From Mesorhizobium sp. WSM4306 (GTDB taxonomy: Bacteria > Pseudomonadota > Alphaproteobacteria > Rhizobiales > Rhizobiaceae), in NCBI RefSeq assembly GCF_007003975.1, contig NZ_VFTC01000033.1, positions 1-64,000 of the forward strand: a stretch of 64,000 bases of DNA, in the 5' to 3' direction. The position numbers and the translations under genes were made by a program. The notes below the pieces were generated by a model. The model did no database searches and was not told where the DNA came from. It saw only the letters and a list, made by a program, of their open reading frames with translations. How positions within the stretch are numbered: position 1 is the stretch's first letter; every line of letters starts with the position of its first letter. Below are positions 45,304 to 54,734 of this stretch, piece after piece.

Positions 45304-46023
45304 TCAGGATCTCGCCCGAGCAGCCATCCGCACTACGGCCTGGTTGATGGTTCGCACGCCAAGCTTCGCCTTGGCGTTTTCCTGATGGAAGGTCACGGTG
45401 CGTTTCGAGACACCGAGAATCTGGCTGATATCCCAGGCCGACTTGCCGCACGCCGCCCATTTCAGGCACTCGAACTCCCGCCGGGTGAGCATTATGCCAT
45501 CTACCACGCAATCTTCGGCGAGCCTGCGCCGGGCATGGATATGAACGTTGATCGCAACCAGTTGCATTGCTTTTTCGTAGCGCGTCAGCGACCTCAGAAA
45601 TGGCGGATGCGCCTCGTTGGAGGCGAAGGTCAGTGCGGCGAACCGGCCGCGATGATCATGCATCGACATGGTCAGTCCGCCGCGAATGCCGAACTCAGCT
45701 GCTTTTTCCAGGACTTCCTGCTGAGAGGTCGGCAAATAACGGTGATCGCGGTCCACACCCCAGTCGAAGGTATCCCAGCCCCGCAGTCCCCGCAGGATCA
45801 CGGGATCCACGCTGTGGTAGCGCTGTTGCAGGTAATGTGATGTCCATGATGATGGATAATTCGAGATCAATCGCGGCCTGTCGCCGGAAGCGGATGGGTA
45901 GGTGAAATAAGCGAAGAGCGGAAAGTCGAACCCGGCTGCGGCGGACGCCATTGCCTCATGGAGATCGACGGCATCGACGCTTGCAGAGAGTTGCTCGACC
46001 AAGGTTTCAAATACGCGATGCAT
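45304..46023 (-). CDS. traR: TraR, LuxR-family quorum-sensing activator
   Basis: A 239-residue protein with an N-terminal autoinducer-binding domain (SNYPSSWTSHYLQQRYHSVD, FDWGVD, GLTMSMHDHRG) containing the conserved Trp/Tyr/Asp set. The C-terminal LuxR HTH reads LTRREFECLKWAACGKSAWD, ISQILGVSKRTVTFHQENAK. With AHL it activates traI and, in related islands, the pathway that leads to excision and transfer. Position directly upstream of traI supports the name. Confidence 0.9.
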   Translation of the reverse strand: MHRVFETLVEQLSASVDAVDLHEAMASAAAGFDFPLFAYFTYPSASGDRPRLISNYPSSWTSHYLQQRYHSVDPVILRGLRGWDTFDWGVDRDHRYLPTSQQEVLEKAAEFGIRGGLTMSMHDHRGRFAALTFASNEAHPPFLRSLTRYEKAMQLVAINVHIHARRRLAEDCVVDGIMLTRREFECLKWAACGKSAWDISQILGVSKRTVTFHQENAKAKLGVRTINQAVVRMAARARS

Positions 46024-46121
46024 CTGCGCTTAGCGTACCTCGCGGAGGTTGCTGGAAGCCGACGGAGACGTGGTTCTAAATGATGGCCTGTCCCTGCAGG
46101 GCATACGACGCGCCGCCGTCA

Positions 46122-47030
46122 TCACCGCAATTGCTGTGCTGCTTCCGATTGGAGAGAGCTCCGCCCACCTGACCAACTACCGATGGGTGATATTGCGACG
46201 TTATCGATGAGCCGCGTGTCGCCAAGCCAAGCCGCAGCAAGCAAGCGTGCCGGTCGGTCAAGGCTTGCTAACGATTGCAGGTCTGTTTCTCCGCGAAGCT
46301 CCAGGTATTCGAGCTCGCGATAGCCGGCAGCCAGAATTGCTGCACGCGCTTCATCAAGCGTAGGCAGGATGGGGGAGCCGCGTGCAAGCCGCTCGGCCGT
46401 ATCGAGCAGGACCGATGCTAGTTTTGGGGCAATGGCGCGTTGGGCTGGGGAGAGCCGCACGTTACGCGACGATAGCGCAAGACCATCGGCTTCGCGGACT
46501 GTCGGACAGGGCACAATAGTGATCGGAATGTCGAGATCCCGGACCAAGCGCCTGACAAGCTGAAGTTGCTGAAAATCCTTTTCGCCAAAAAAGGCGAAGT
46601 CAGCGCCGGCCTGCAGGAAGAGCTTGGCCACGACCGTCGCCACGCCATTGAAATGGCCGAGCCGGAATGCGCCGCAAAGGCATTCGCTGATGCCGGACAC
46701 TGAAACGGCCGTGGCGAAGCCCACCTGGTACATTTCCTCTGTGTCCGGCACATAGAGCAGATGCGTGCCCAGCAGAGCGAGCTTGGCAGCATCGTCGCTT
46801 TCCGTCCGAGGGTAGGCAATCAGGTCGGCGGGGCTGTTGAACTGCTTGGGGTTTACGAACAGCGTCACGATCACCCGCTCGGCCCTTTCGAGCGCCTTCC
46901 GCACGAGGCTCAGATGCCCGTCGTGCAAGGCTCCCATGGTCGGCACAATACCGATCGTGGCACCCGAGCGACGCCATTGCGCAACGACGCCGCGCAGCTC
47001 GCTCACGGTTCGAGCGATCGGCACGCTCAT
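46122..47030 (-). CDS. panC: pantothenate synthetase
   Basis: A 302-residue PanC joining pantoate and beta-alanine with ATP. HIGH-type motif MGALHDGHLSLVRKA near residue 31, then VNPKQFN, FGEKDFQQLQLVRRLV and the KMSKS-like SSRNVRLSPAQR. The ATG overlaps the panB stop (ATGA), so panB and panC form one minus-strand operon. The last twenty residues are a non-conserved extension. Pantothenate genes are a known cargo of Mesorhizobium symbiosis islands. Confidence 0.96.
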   Translation of the reverse strand: MSVPIARTVSELRGVVAQWRRSGATIGIVPTMGALHDGHLSLVRKALERAERVIVTLFVNPKQFNSPADLIAYPRTESDDAAKLALLGTHLLYVPDTEEMYQVGFATAVSVSGISECLCGAFRLGHFNGVATVVAKLFLQAGADFAFFGEKDFQQLQLVRRLVRDLDIPITIVPCPTVREADGLALSSRNVRLSPAQRAIAPKLASVLLDTAERLARGSPILPTLDEARAAILAAGYRELEYLELRGETDLQSLASLDRPARLLAAAWLGDTRLIDNVAISPIGSWSGGRSSLQSEAAQQLR

Positions 47031-47863
47031 GTGAAGTCACCGGCCTTCAAGGCGTTGACATAGAGATGTTCGACCGCCGGAAAGTGCCGGTTCCGCATAT
47101 CGGTGGCGTAAGCGGCGATTGCCGCCTCAGCCTGCTCACCGAGCTCGGCATAGCGTTTGACGAACTTCGGCCGAAATGAGGTGAAGAGCCCGAGCATATC
47201 GTGGCTCACCAGAATCTGGCCGTCGCAAGCTGGCGAGGCACCGATGCCGATGGTGGGTATGTCGATATCGGCGGTTATCTGCCGTGCAAGCTGCTCCGGT
47301 ATCTTTTCCAGCACCAAGGAGAAGGCGCCAGCTTCAGTTACCGCCCTGGCGTCGCGCCTGATCCGCTCTGCATCGGCTCCCCGGCCCTGCACACGATAGC
47401 CTCCAAACGTGTTTACCGCCTGCGGCGTCAGGCCCACATGGGCCATGACAGGTACGCCGCGCGCGGTAAGGAAGCGGATGGTTTCCGCGATGGTCTCGCC
47501 GCCCTCGATCTTTACCGCTGAACAACCGGTCTCACCCATCACGCGCGCAGCGTTGCCGAAAGCGTGCTCTGGGCTTTCCTCGTAGGAACCGAAGGGCAGG
47601 TCGACGACCATCAGCGCGTGTTCAAGGCCGCGGCGAACGGCCTGTCCGTGCATGATCATCATGTCGAGCGTGACCCCCAGCGTCGACGACAGGCCGTGCA
47701 GCACCATGCCGACGCTGTCGCCGACAAGAACGATGTCGCAGTGGCGATCGAGCAGCCTCGCGACCGGCGTGGTGTAGGCCGTCAAGCATACAAGTGGCGT
47801 CTGGCCTTTTCGCGATCGAATATCTGGAGGAGTCATCCCTTTTATCTCACCAGCCGCGCTCAA
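47027..47863 (-). CDS. panB: ketopantoate hydroxymethyltransferase
   Basis: A 278-residue TIM-barrel enzyme converting ketoisovalerate to ketopantoate with methylene-THF. Motifs: VGDSVGMVLHGLSSTLGVTL, metal site, KIEGGETIAE, VMAHVGLTPQ and IGIGASPACDGQILVSHDM. An internal ATG at 47836 is an alternative start. It is first in the panBC operon and divergent from the nadQ gene. Confidence 0.96.
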   Translation of the reverse strand: MSAAGEIKGMTPPDIRSRKGQTPLVCLTAYTTPVARLLDRHCDIVLVGDSVGMVLHGLSSTLGVTLDMMIMHGQAVRRGLEHALMVVDLPFGSYEESPEHAFGNAARVMGETGCSAVKIEGGETIAETIRFLTARGVPVMAHVGLTPQAVNTFGGYRVQGRGADAERIRRDARAVTEAGAFSLVLEKIPEQLARQITADIDIPTIGIGASPACDGQILVSHDMLGLFTSFRPKFVKRYAELGEQAEAAIAAYATDMRNRHFPAVEHLYVNALKAGDFT

Positions 47864-48034
47864 CCGAGGCCCCTTCCCTTACGTTACCAACAGCGGGTGT
47901 CGCGTTTGGCATATTTTTGTGCGACTGCGAAGAGCTAAAAACAGCGCTTGAGTACTCCGGTGTTGACGTGCTGGCTTCCAAGGTTACATTCAATCGATTA
48001 AGGCGCTCCGTTGGGCCAACCCGCTTTCGCAAAC
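47864..48034. other. divergent intergenic region panB / nadQ
   Basis: About 170 bases that must contain promoters for panBC (minus) and nadQ (plus). No element clear enough to call. Confidence 0.4.
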
Positions 48035-48997
48035 ATGGATCCTCAGACAAGAAGAACCAAGAAAGGCAAAGCCGCCGTCAAAGCTGACGAAGCCAAAGTG
48101 GACCTGACTGCCGTCGTGGTCGCCGTAAACGACAGTGAGCCCTGTGTCCTCACAGTCGGTCATGCGGACACCCTCCCTTCTGGACCTTTTGCCCTTGAGC
48201 ATCGATCACTGCAGTCGGGTTTGAGGGGGTGGGTGGAGCAGCAGACCGGCCATGCACTTGGATACATCGAGCAACTCTACACCTTCGCCGATCGCGATCG
48301 CATCGGCACTGAGCGCCACCAGCGCGTCATCTCAATCAGCTATCTCGCATTGACCAGGAAGGAACAGGCAACGAACTCGGCCGCGTGCGGCTGGCAAAGT
48401 TGGTACGAATATTTTCCCTGGGAGGACCACCGCTTCGGCACGCCGCCTGTGCTGCTCGATAGATTGCGGCCCCGCCTGATTGAGTGGGCCGGCGGCGCCA
48501 GCGAGCCGACCACTCAACGCGAGCGCCGGCAGCGCGCTGCGATAGCCTTCGGCTTCGACGACCGCCATTGGAACGAGGAACTCACGCTCCAACGCTACGA
48601 GTTGCTCTATGAAGCTGCTCTGATTGAGGAGGCCGGTGGCGGCAGGGACGCGATTGCGGCCGCGGCTGGCAAACCAATGGTCGCTGACCACCGTCGTATT
48701 CTGGCAACCGGGATCGCGCGGCTGCGTTCGAAGATCAAATACCGGCCGGTCGTGTTCGAGCTTATGCGGCCTTCCTTCACGCTGCTGCAACTGCAGCGAA
48801 CCGTGGAAGCTTTGGCTGGCAGGCTGATCAACAAGCCGAACTTCCGGAGATTGGTCGAGCAGCAGGAACTTGTTGAGGAGACCGGGGAGACCTCCCTCGA
48901 CACGGGCGGCCGACCGGCGAAGCTTTATCGCTTCCGGCATGCCGTCCTCGACGACAGGGCTATCGCCGGGACAAAATTACCGCTGGCGCGGGCTTGA
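48035..48997 (+). CDS. nadQ: NadQ, Nudix-HTH regulator of NAD synthesis
   Basis: About 320 residues. A Nudix-like N-terminal domain (VVVAVNDSEPCVLTVGHA, LRGWVEQQTGHALGYIEQLY) senses NAD metabolites. A C-terminal winged-helix region (FTLLQLQRTVEALAGRLINK, NFRRLVEQQELVEETGE) binds DNA. It sits immediately upstream of nadABC, the context in which NadQ represses de novo NAD synthesis in alphaproteobacteria. The start is placed at 48035 (MDPQTRRTKKGK); 48011 is possible and neither has a strong ribosome site. Confidence 0.85.
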   Translation: MDPQTRRTKKGKAAVKADEAKVDLTAVVVAVNDSEPCVLTVGHADTLPSGPFALEHRSLQSGLRGWVEQQTGHALGYIEQLYTFADRDRIGTERHQRVISISYLALTRKEQATNSAACGWQSWYEYFPWEDHRFGTPPVLLDRLRPRLIEWAGGASEPTTQRERRQRAAIAFGFDDRHWNEELTLQRYELLYEAALIEEAGGGRDAIAAAAGKPMVADHRRILATGIARLRSKIKYRPVVFELMRPSFTLLQLQRTVEALAGRLINKPNFRRLVEQQELVEETGETSLDTGGRPAKLYRFRHAVLDDRAIAGTKLPLARA

Positions 48998-49037
48998 CAT
49001 ACTTATAGTCAAGGTAGATATATTCCCTTATTGTCAA
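48994..49037 (+). promoter_or_regulatory. nadA promoter with two direct repeats (candidate NadQ operator)
   Basis: A TTGACA box at 48994-48999 is followed 17-18 bases later by a GATATAT -10-like element near 49017. Two direct repeats, CTTATAGTCAA at 49002-49012 and CTTATTGTCAA at 49027-49037, are spaced 25 bases apart; the first lies between the promoter boxes. The assignment to NadQ rests on position. Confidence 0.62.
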
Positions 49038-49059
49038 ACCGAATATAATCGAGGCGCCA

Positions 49060-50034
49060 ATGACTGGGGCGTTACCTATGGCTGCGTCCTTGTATGAGCG
49101 TGTCCGGCGGGTGATCCCACCCGTTGAATGGCCCGCGTTCGCCGGCGATATTGAAGCCATCTTAGCGCTGAAGCGTGAGCGCAATGCGGTGGTGCTGGCG
49201 CACAATTACCAGACGCCCGAAATTTTTCATTGCGTGGCAGACATCGTCGGCGACAGCCTGGCGTTGGCCCACAAGGCGGTGACGGTCGACGCCGACATCA
49301 TCGTGGTTGCCGGCGTTCATTTCATGGCCGAGACGGCAAAACTGCTCAATCCGAACAAGACCGTGCTCATCCCGGATCTCCGCGCCGGCTGCTCGCTGGC
49401 CGAATCGATCACGGCAAACGACGTGCGGCTAATGCGGCTGCGGTATCCGGGGGTCCCCGTTGTTACTTACGTCAACACTTCCGCCGCCGTAAAAGCGGAG
49501 TCCGACATCTGCTGCACGTCCGGCAACGCCAAGGCGGTGGTGGAATCGCTTGGCGTGGCGCGTGTGCTGATGCTCCCGGACGAATATCTGGCGAGGAACG
49601 TGGCAGCCGATACAGACGTCGAGATCATCGCCTGGAAAGGCCATTGCGAGGTGCATGAGCGCTTCACCGCAGCAGACATCCGGGAACTGCGCGATGCCCA
49701 TCCAGGCGTCATCGTGCTGGCCCATCCAGAATGCCCACCAGACGTTGTCGCGGAGGCGGAGTTCTCCGGCTCGACCGCGGCGATGTCGGATTATGTCGAG
49801 CGTGAGAAACCGAAGCGTGTCGTCCTTCTGACCGAATGTTCGATGAGCGACAACGTCGCGGTCGCGCATCCCGACGTCGAGTTCGTTCGCCCATGCAATC
49901 TGTGCCCGCACATGAAGCGCATCAACCTGGCCAACATTCGCGCCGCACTCGAGCAGAACCGGCATGAGGTCCGGATTGATCCCGAAATTGCCGGCCCCGC
50001 CCGCCGCGCGGTCGAGCGCATGCTTTCCCTATGA
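49060..50034 (+). CDS. nadA: quinolinate synthase A
   Basis: A 324-residue [4Fe-4S] enzyme condensing iminoaspartate with dihydroxyacetone phosphate. The three cluster cysteines are in LRAGCSLAES, AHPECPPDV and PCNLCPHMK. The ATG at 49060 and an internal one at 49078 are both possible. It opens the nadABC operon; its stop overlaps the nadB ATG. Confidence 0.96.
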   Translation: MTGALPMAASLYERVRRVIPPVEWPAFAGDIEAILALKRERNAVVLAHNYQTPEIFHCVADIVGDSLALAHKAVTVDADIIVVAGVHFMAETAKLLNPNKTVLIPDLRAGCSLAESITANDVRLMRLRYPGVPVVTYVNTSAAVKAESDICCTSGNAKAVVESLGVARVLMLPDEYLARNVAADTDVEIIAWKGHCEVHERFTAADIRELRDAHPGVIVLAHPECPPDVVAEAEFSGSTAAMSDYVEREKPKRVVLLTECSMSDNVAVAHPDVEFVRPCNLCPHMKRINLANIRAALEQNRHEVRIDPEIAGPARRAVERMLSL

Positions 50035-51572
50035 GTCTGGAGGTTCGCGAAATCGCGGGGGCGCCGGTCGTCATCGGCGGCGGCATTGCCGGCCTGATGA
50101 CGGCGCTTCATCTGGCGCCGGAACCGGTCGTGCTTTTGACCAACGCGCCGCTTGGAACCGGAGCCTGCAGTGAACTTGCCCAGGGCGGTCTTGCGGCAAG
50201 TCTCGGGGGCGACGACGGCCCAGATTTTCACCTTTGCGACACGATAGCTGCCGGCGACGGACTCTGCGATGAGGCCACGGTGCGGCGAGTGGTACGAGCT
50301 GCACCCGAAGCGATTAGGACGATCCAAAGGTTCGGCGTCGACTTCGACCAGCACCCTGACCGCGCGTTGCGACTTGGGCTCGAGGCGGCACACTCGCGAC
50401 GGCGGATTGTGCATGCAGCCGGCGACGCCACCGGTCGCGAGTTGGTGCGCGCGCTCGTCGCCGCGGTTCGGCGTACAGCCTCGATCACCATTATCGAAAA
50501 TGTGGAGGTCCGCCGGCTGGTCGTGCAGGACGGGTCGGTCATCGCCGTGGTCGCAGCAGGACGAGCCGGCGCGCTCGCTCTGCCCACGCGTCGCGCGGTG
50601 CTGGCGACCGGCGGCGTCGGCGGGCTGTTTTGCGACACGACAAACCCCGCTGGCTCATGGGGTCACGGGCTGGCGCTCGCCGCATGGGCGGGGGCGGAAC
50701 TCGCCGACTTGGAATTCATACAGTTCCATCCAACTGCGCTCGACGGTCCGCGCCGGCCGATGCCGCTGGTGAGCGAAGCCGTGCGTGGCGAAGGCGCGGT
50801 GCTCATCGATGAGCGAGGAGAGCGCTTCCTCGCCGACACACCTGGCGGTGAACTTGCGCCTCGCGACGTCGTAGCGCGCGCCATTTGGCACCAGCTTGCC
50901 GTTGGACGCCGCGTATTCCTGGACGCACGGCAAAGTCTCGGCCCGAGATTTGGCAAGCGTTTTCCAGGCATCGCCGAATTGTGCCGGAGCGCAGGAATCG
51001 ACCCAGCGACCGACCTGATCCCGGTGCGCCCGGCGGCACATTATCACATGGGCGGCGTCGCCGTAGACAGCGCCGGCCGCAGCTCCATCGAGGGATTGTG
51101 GGCCTGCGGTGAGGTGGCCTGTACCGGCCTGCACGGCGCCAACCGCCTGGCCAGCAACTCGCTCACCGAAGCGGCGGTCACCGCGAGCTGGGTTGCCGAA
51201 AGCGTTGCCGGCACGTCGTATACCCGGCGACCGCGCAGATGCTCCACATTCGTCCCTCCACGACCAGACGCTTCCGTGGTCCGCCCGATTGTCTCCGCCG
51301 CCCTGGGTATCATCCGCGACGGCGAGGCAATGCGCGAAGCGGTGGCGACCCTGCTGCCGATCGCAGCCAATAGTGTCGCTGCCTCTGGTCCGGCTTTGGT
51401 CTCACTGATGATCGCCGCGGCGGCCCTGAGGCGGGAAGAGAGTCGAGGCGCGCACTGTCGGTCCGATTTCCCGCTCCACGATGCCAACGTGCGCCCATCA
51501 CGGCTGACACTGCACAGCGCAATGCGGGCCGCGGCCGCACTCGATTGCCGGGCTACCATACGGAGCACTTGA
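50031..51572 (+). CDS. nadB: L-aspartate oxidase
   Basis: A 513-residue flavoprotein oxidising aspartate to iminoaspartate for NadA. FAD-binding VIGGGIAGLMTALHLA at the N-terminus, then GLAASLGGDDGPDFHLCDT, EFIQFHPTALD and the C-terminal GEVACTGLHGANRLASNSL. The ATG overlaps the nadA stop. Complete and normal length. Confidence 0.96.
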   Translation: MSLEVREIAGAPVVIGGGIAGLMTALHLAPEPVVLLTNAPLGTGACSELAQGGLAASLGGDDGPDFHLCDTIAAGDGLCDEATVRRVVRAAPEAIRTIQRFGVDFDQHPDRALRLGLEAAHSRRRIVHAAGDATGRELVRALVAAVRRTASITIIENVEVRRLVVQDGSVIAVVAAGRAGALALPTRRAVLATGGVGGLFCDTTNPAGSWGHGLALAAWAGAELADLEFIQFHPTALDGPRRPMPLVSEAVRGEGAVLIDERGERFLADTPGGELAPRDVVARAIWHQLAVGRRVFLDARQSLGPRFGKRFPGIAELCRSAGIDPATDLIPVRPAAHYHMGGVAVDSAGRSSIEGLWACGEVACTGLHGANRLASNSLTEAAVTASWVAESVAGTSYTRRPRRCSTFVPPRPDASVVRPIVSAALGIIRDGEAMREAVATLLPIAANSVAASGPALVSLMIAAAALRREESRGAHCRSDFPLHDANVRPSRLTLHSAMRAAAALDCRATIRST

Positions 51573-51573
51573 T

Positions 51574-52455
51574 ATGACTTCATTCTCCCCCCTCCCCGCG
51601 ACCCTGATCGAACCGATTGTGCGCGTTGCGCTCCTCGAAGACCTGGGCAGATCCGGCGACCTGACCACCGATGCGGTTATCCCGTATGATTGCACTGCCA
51701 CGTTGGTGCTCAAAGCGAGGCAGGCGGGCGTCGTTGCCGGGCTCGATCTGGTCTCGTATGCCTTCCTTCTCGTGGAACCGGCGATCAACATCCAGATCTG
51801 GCGCCCTGATGGCAGCGAGGTTGGGGCCGGGGAAACCATTGCAAGATTGTCCGGACCCGCACGAGGCCTGCTCACGGCCGAACGCACGGCCCTCAATTTC
51901 TTATGCCGGCTGAGCGGCATTGCCACTGCCACAGCGGCCATGGTTGAGGCCGTGCGCGGTCACAAGGCGAGGATTGTATCGACGCGAAAGACGACGCCCG
52001 GGCTGCGGGCATTGGAGAAATACGCCGTGCGCGTCGGCGGCGGTGCCAATCACCGGTTCGGCCTCGATGACGGCGTGCTCATAAAGGACAACCACATCGC
52101 GATCGCCGGCGATATGCGCACAGCAATAGAGCGGGCGCGCGCCGCAGCAGGGCATATGGTGAAGGTCGAGGTCGAGGTCGACACGCTGAAGCAGCTCGAT
52201 GCAGCGCTCGCGATTGGTGTTGACGCGGTGCTGCTCGACAATATGTCGGTCGAGGATCTTGCCCGCGCGGTTTCTATAGTGGATGGCCGTACGATCACCG
52301 AGGCGTCCGGTCGGGTGATGCCGAAAACGGCGGCGGCGATTGCGGCGACCGGTGTCGATCTCATCTCCATGGGTTGGCTGACGCACAGCGCCCCGATCCT
52401 CGACATCGGCCTGGACATGCCGGACCACCAGAACATCTGCAAGCACTTGAACTGA
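51574..52455 (+). CDS. nadC: nicotinate-nucleotide pyrophosphorylase (quinolinate PRTase)
   Basis: A 293-residue enzyme converting quinolinate and PRPP to nicotinate mononucleotide. Motifs: ALLEDLGRSGDLTTDAVI, TRKTTPGLRALEKYAV, GGGANHRFGLDDGVLIKDNH and VEVEVDTLKQLDAAL. It follows nadB by one base, completing the de novo NAD pathway. Confidence 0.97.
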   Translation: MTSFSPLPATLIEPIVRVALLEDLGRSGDLTTDAVIPYDCTATLVLKARQAGVVAGLDLVSYAFLLVEPAINIQIWRPDGSEVGAGETIARLSGPARGLLTAERTALNFLCRLSGIATATAAMVEAVRGHKARIVSTRKTTPGLRALEKYAVRVGGGANHRFGLDDGVLIKDNHIAIAGDMRTAIERARAAAGHMVKVEVEVDTLKQLDAALAIGVDAVLLDNMSVEDLARAVSIVDGRTITEASGRVMPKTAAAIAATGVDLISMGWLTHSAPILDIGLDMPDHQNICKHLN

Positions 52456-52587
52456 GGATTACGGCGTGAGGAGCAACATCAGCTCGGCAGGCGTAGGAGG
52501 TGCTGGAAAGACGTGCCGCAGCTCGCCTTTAGCGAGTGCGCCCCAAAGCCAAGAAGGCGTACCGGACTAGCAAACAAAGGTTTGACG

Positions 52588-53598
52588 ATGACGATTGGAA
52601 TGAACTCGGAGTTCGACGTGAACCAGACCATGCAATCGGTCGACGGAACGCCTCCGCGATGGAACCGCAAAGAGGCCGAGGCCATCTACGGCATGCCATT
52701 CAACGATCTGCTGTTCCTGGCTCAGACGATCCACCGCCAGAACTTCGATCGAAACCGAGTGCAGCTGTCGCGGCTCCTTAGCATCAAGACCGGCGGGTGC
52801 CCCGAAGATTGCGGCTATTGCAGCCAGTCTGCGCATTACGAAACCGGTGTGAAGGCGTCGAAGCTGGTGGACGTCAAGCATGTCATCGACGAAGCGGCCA
52901 AGGCGCGTGATGGCGGCGCAACGCGCTATTGCATGGGCGCGGCGTGGCGAAGTCCCAAGGAGCGCGACATGGACGTTGTGGTCGCCATGATTGAGGGCGT
53001 CAAGGCCCTCGGCATGGAGACCTGCATGACGCTCGGCATGCTCGATCTTGAGCAAGCTGCTCGCCTGAAGCAGGCCGGTCTCGACTACTATAACCACAAC
53101 ATCGATACCTCTGAGCGCTACTATGGCGAGGTTATTTCAACCAGGACTTTTGCCGACCGGCTGAAAACGCTTGGGCACGTGCGCGCGGTTGGGATGAAAG
53201 TCTGCTGCGGCGGCATTGTCGGGATGGGAGAAGAAAAGACCGATCGCATCGACATGCTGGTCACGCTCGCGAACCTGCCCGAGCCGCCGGAAAGCGTGCC
53301 GATCAACATGCTTATTCCCATCGAAGGCACGCCGCTTGCCGCGGCCGACGCCATCGATCCGATCGATTTCGTCCGCATCGTTGCGCTCGCGCGGGTGATG
53401 ATGCCGAAATCCTATGTAAGGCTGTCCGCCGGCAGGACGGCGATGAGCGACGAAACGCAGGCGCTGTGCTTCTTTGCCGGCGCCAATTCGATCTTTGTCG
53501 GCGACACGCTGCTGACGGCGGGAAATCCCGGCGAGGACAAGGATACCCTTCTGTTCCGGCGCCTCGGCATTGAGCCTATGGAACTCGCCACGCAATGA
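52588..53598 (+). CDS. bioB: biotin synthase
   Basis: About 336 residues from MTIGMNSEFD at 52588 (AAAGG site eight bases upstream; the longer frame to 52513 is not family-like). Radical-SAM cluster CPEDCGYC and the second Fe-S ligands in DYYNHNIDTSERYY and VGMKVCCGGIVGMGE. It inserts sulfur into dethiobiotin. First gene of a tightly coupled bioBFDAZ operon, 130 bases after nadC, so read-through from nadABC is possible. Confidence 0.97.
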   Translation: MTIGMNSEFDVNQTMQSVDGTPPRWNRKEAEAIYGMPFNDLLFLAQTIHRQNFDRNRVQLSRLLSIKTGGCPEDCGYCSQSAHYETGVKASKLVDVKHVIDEAAKARDGGATRYCMGAAWRSPKERDMDVVVAMIEGVKALGMETCMTLGMLDLEQAARLKQAGLDYYNHNIDTSERYYGEVISTRTFADRLKTLGHVRAVGMKVCCGGIVGMGEEKTDRIDMLVTLANLPEPPESVPINMLIPIEGTPLAAADAIDPIDFVRIVALARVMMPKSYVRLSAGRTAMSDETQALCFFAGANSIFVGDTLLTAGNPGEDKDTLLFRRLGIEPMELATQ

Positions 53599-54734
53599 AG
53601 GAGGCAATTCTTGCCCGCTATGACGCAACCTTGCGGGGACTGGGGCGCAAGGACCGGTTGCGGACGCTCGCACCGCGCGCCGGGCTCGACTTCTCGTCGA
53701 ACGACTATATCGGACTTGCCGCCTCCAAAAGACTGGGCGATGCGGTTTCGACGGCGATTGCGCGGGGCACGCCAGTGGGCGCCACCGGATCGCGGCTGTT
53801 GCGCGGCAATGCACCGGAACATGAGCAACTGGAGGCGGACGCAGCGGCATTTTTCGGAGCCGAGCGTGCACTGTTCTTCGGCAGCGGCTATATCGCCAAC
53901 TTCGCTCTGCTGACGGCCCTGCCGCAGAAAGGCGACCTGCTGGTCCTCGACGAGCTCGCTCATGCCAGCATGCATGAGGGTGCCCAGGCCGGGCGCGCTG
54001 AGTTCAAGCTGGCCGCGCACAACGACGTCGACGCTGTCGAGGACGCAATCACCCGCTGGCGCGCCGAAGGCGGCATGGGGCGGGTGTGGATCGCCTTCGA
54101 AAGCCTTTACAGCATGGATGGCGACCGTGCGCCGATGGAGAGCCTGGTCGCGCTGGCTGATCGGTACCAGGCATTCATCGTCGTCGATGAAGCGCATGCC
54201 ACCGGCGTCTGGGGACCGGACGGCCGGGGACTGGCCGCCGCGTATGAAGGCCGCGACAACATCGTCACGCTCCACACATGCGGCAAGGCGCTTGGCGCAT
54301 CCGGCGCGCTCGTTACCGGACCGCGAACACTGTGCGACTATCTTATCAACCGGTGCCGGCCATTCATCTATGCGACCGCACCATCGCCGCTGATGGCAGT
54401 CGCGGCACGTGAGGCGCTGACTATTCTGTCTGACGAGCCTATGCGTCGTGCTCAGTTGCACGAGCGTGTCGCTTTCGCGAGCCGGCAATTGGCCGAACGC
54501 TGCGGCGTGATGCCCAGCGGCTCGCAGATCCAGCCGCTTGTGATCGGCGATAACAGCCGCACCATGGCGGTGGCGGCAGGACTGCAGGCACGCGGCTTCG
54601 ACATACGCGGCATTCGCCCGCCGACAGTGCCTGAGGGTACGTCGCGCCTGCGCATTTCGCTGACTCTCAACGTCGACGAAGCCGACATTTCCGCCATGGT
54701 CGAGGCTCTCGTCGGAGTGTTGGCCACAGCATGA
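53595..54734 (+). CDS. bioF: 8-amino-7-oxononanoate synthase
   Basis: A 379-residue PLP enzyme joining pimeloyl thioester and alanine. Conserved LDFSSNDYIGLA, GATGSRLLRGN, FGSGYIANFALL, VDEAHATGVWGPDGRG and the PLP lysine in HTCGKALGASG. The ATG overlaps the bioB stop, and its own stop overlaps bioD. Confidence 0.96.
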   Translation: MKEAILARYDATLRGLGRKDRLRTLAPRAGLDFSSNDYIGLAASKRLGDAVSTAIARGTPVGATGSRLLRGNAPEHEQLEADAAAFFGAERALFFGSGYIANFALLTALPQKGDLLVLDELAHASMHEGAQAGRAEFKLAAHNDVDAVEDAITRWRAEGGMGRVWIAFESLYSMDGDRAPMESLVALADRYQAFIVVDEAHATGVWGPDGRGLAAAYEGRDNIVTLHTCGKALGASGALVTGPRTLCDYLINRCRPFIYATAPSPLMAVAAREALTILSDEPMRRAQLHERVAFASRQLAERCGVMPSGSQIQPLVIGDNSRTMAVAAGLQARGFDIRGIRPPTVPEGTSRLRISLTLNVDEADISAMVEALVGVLATA

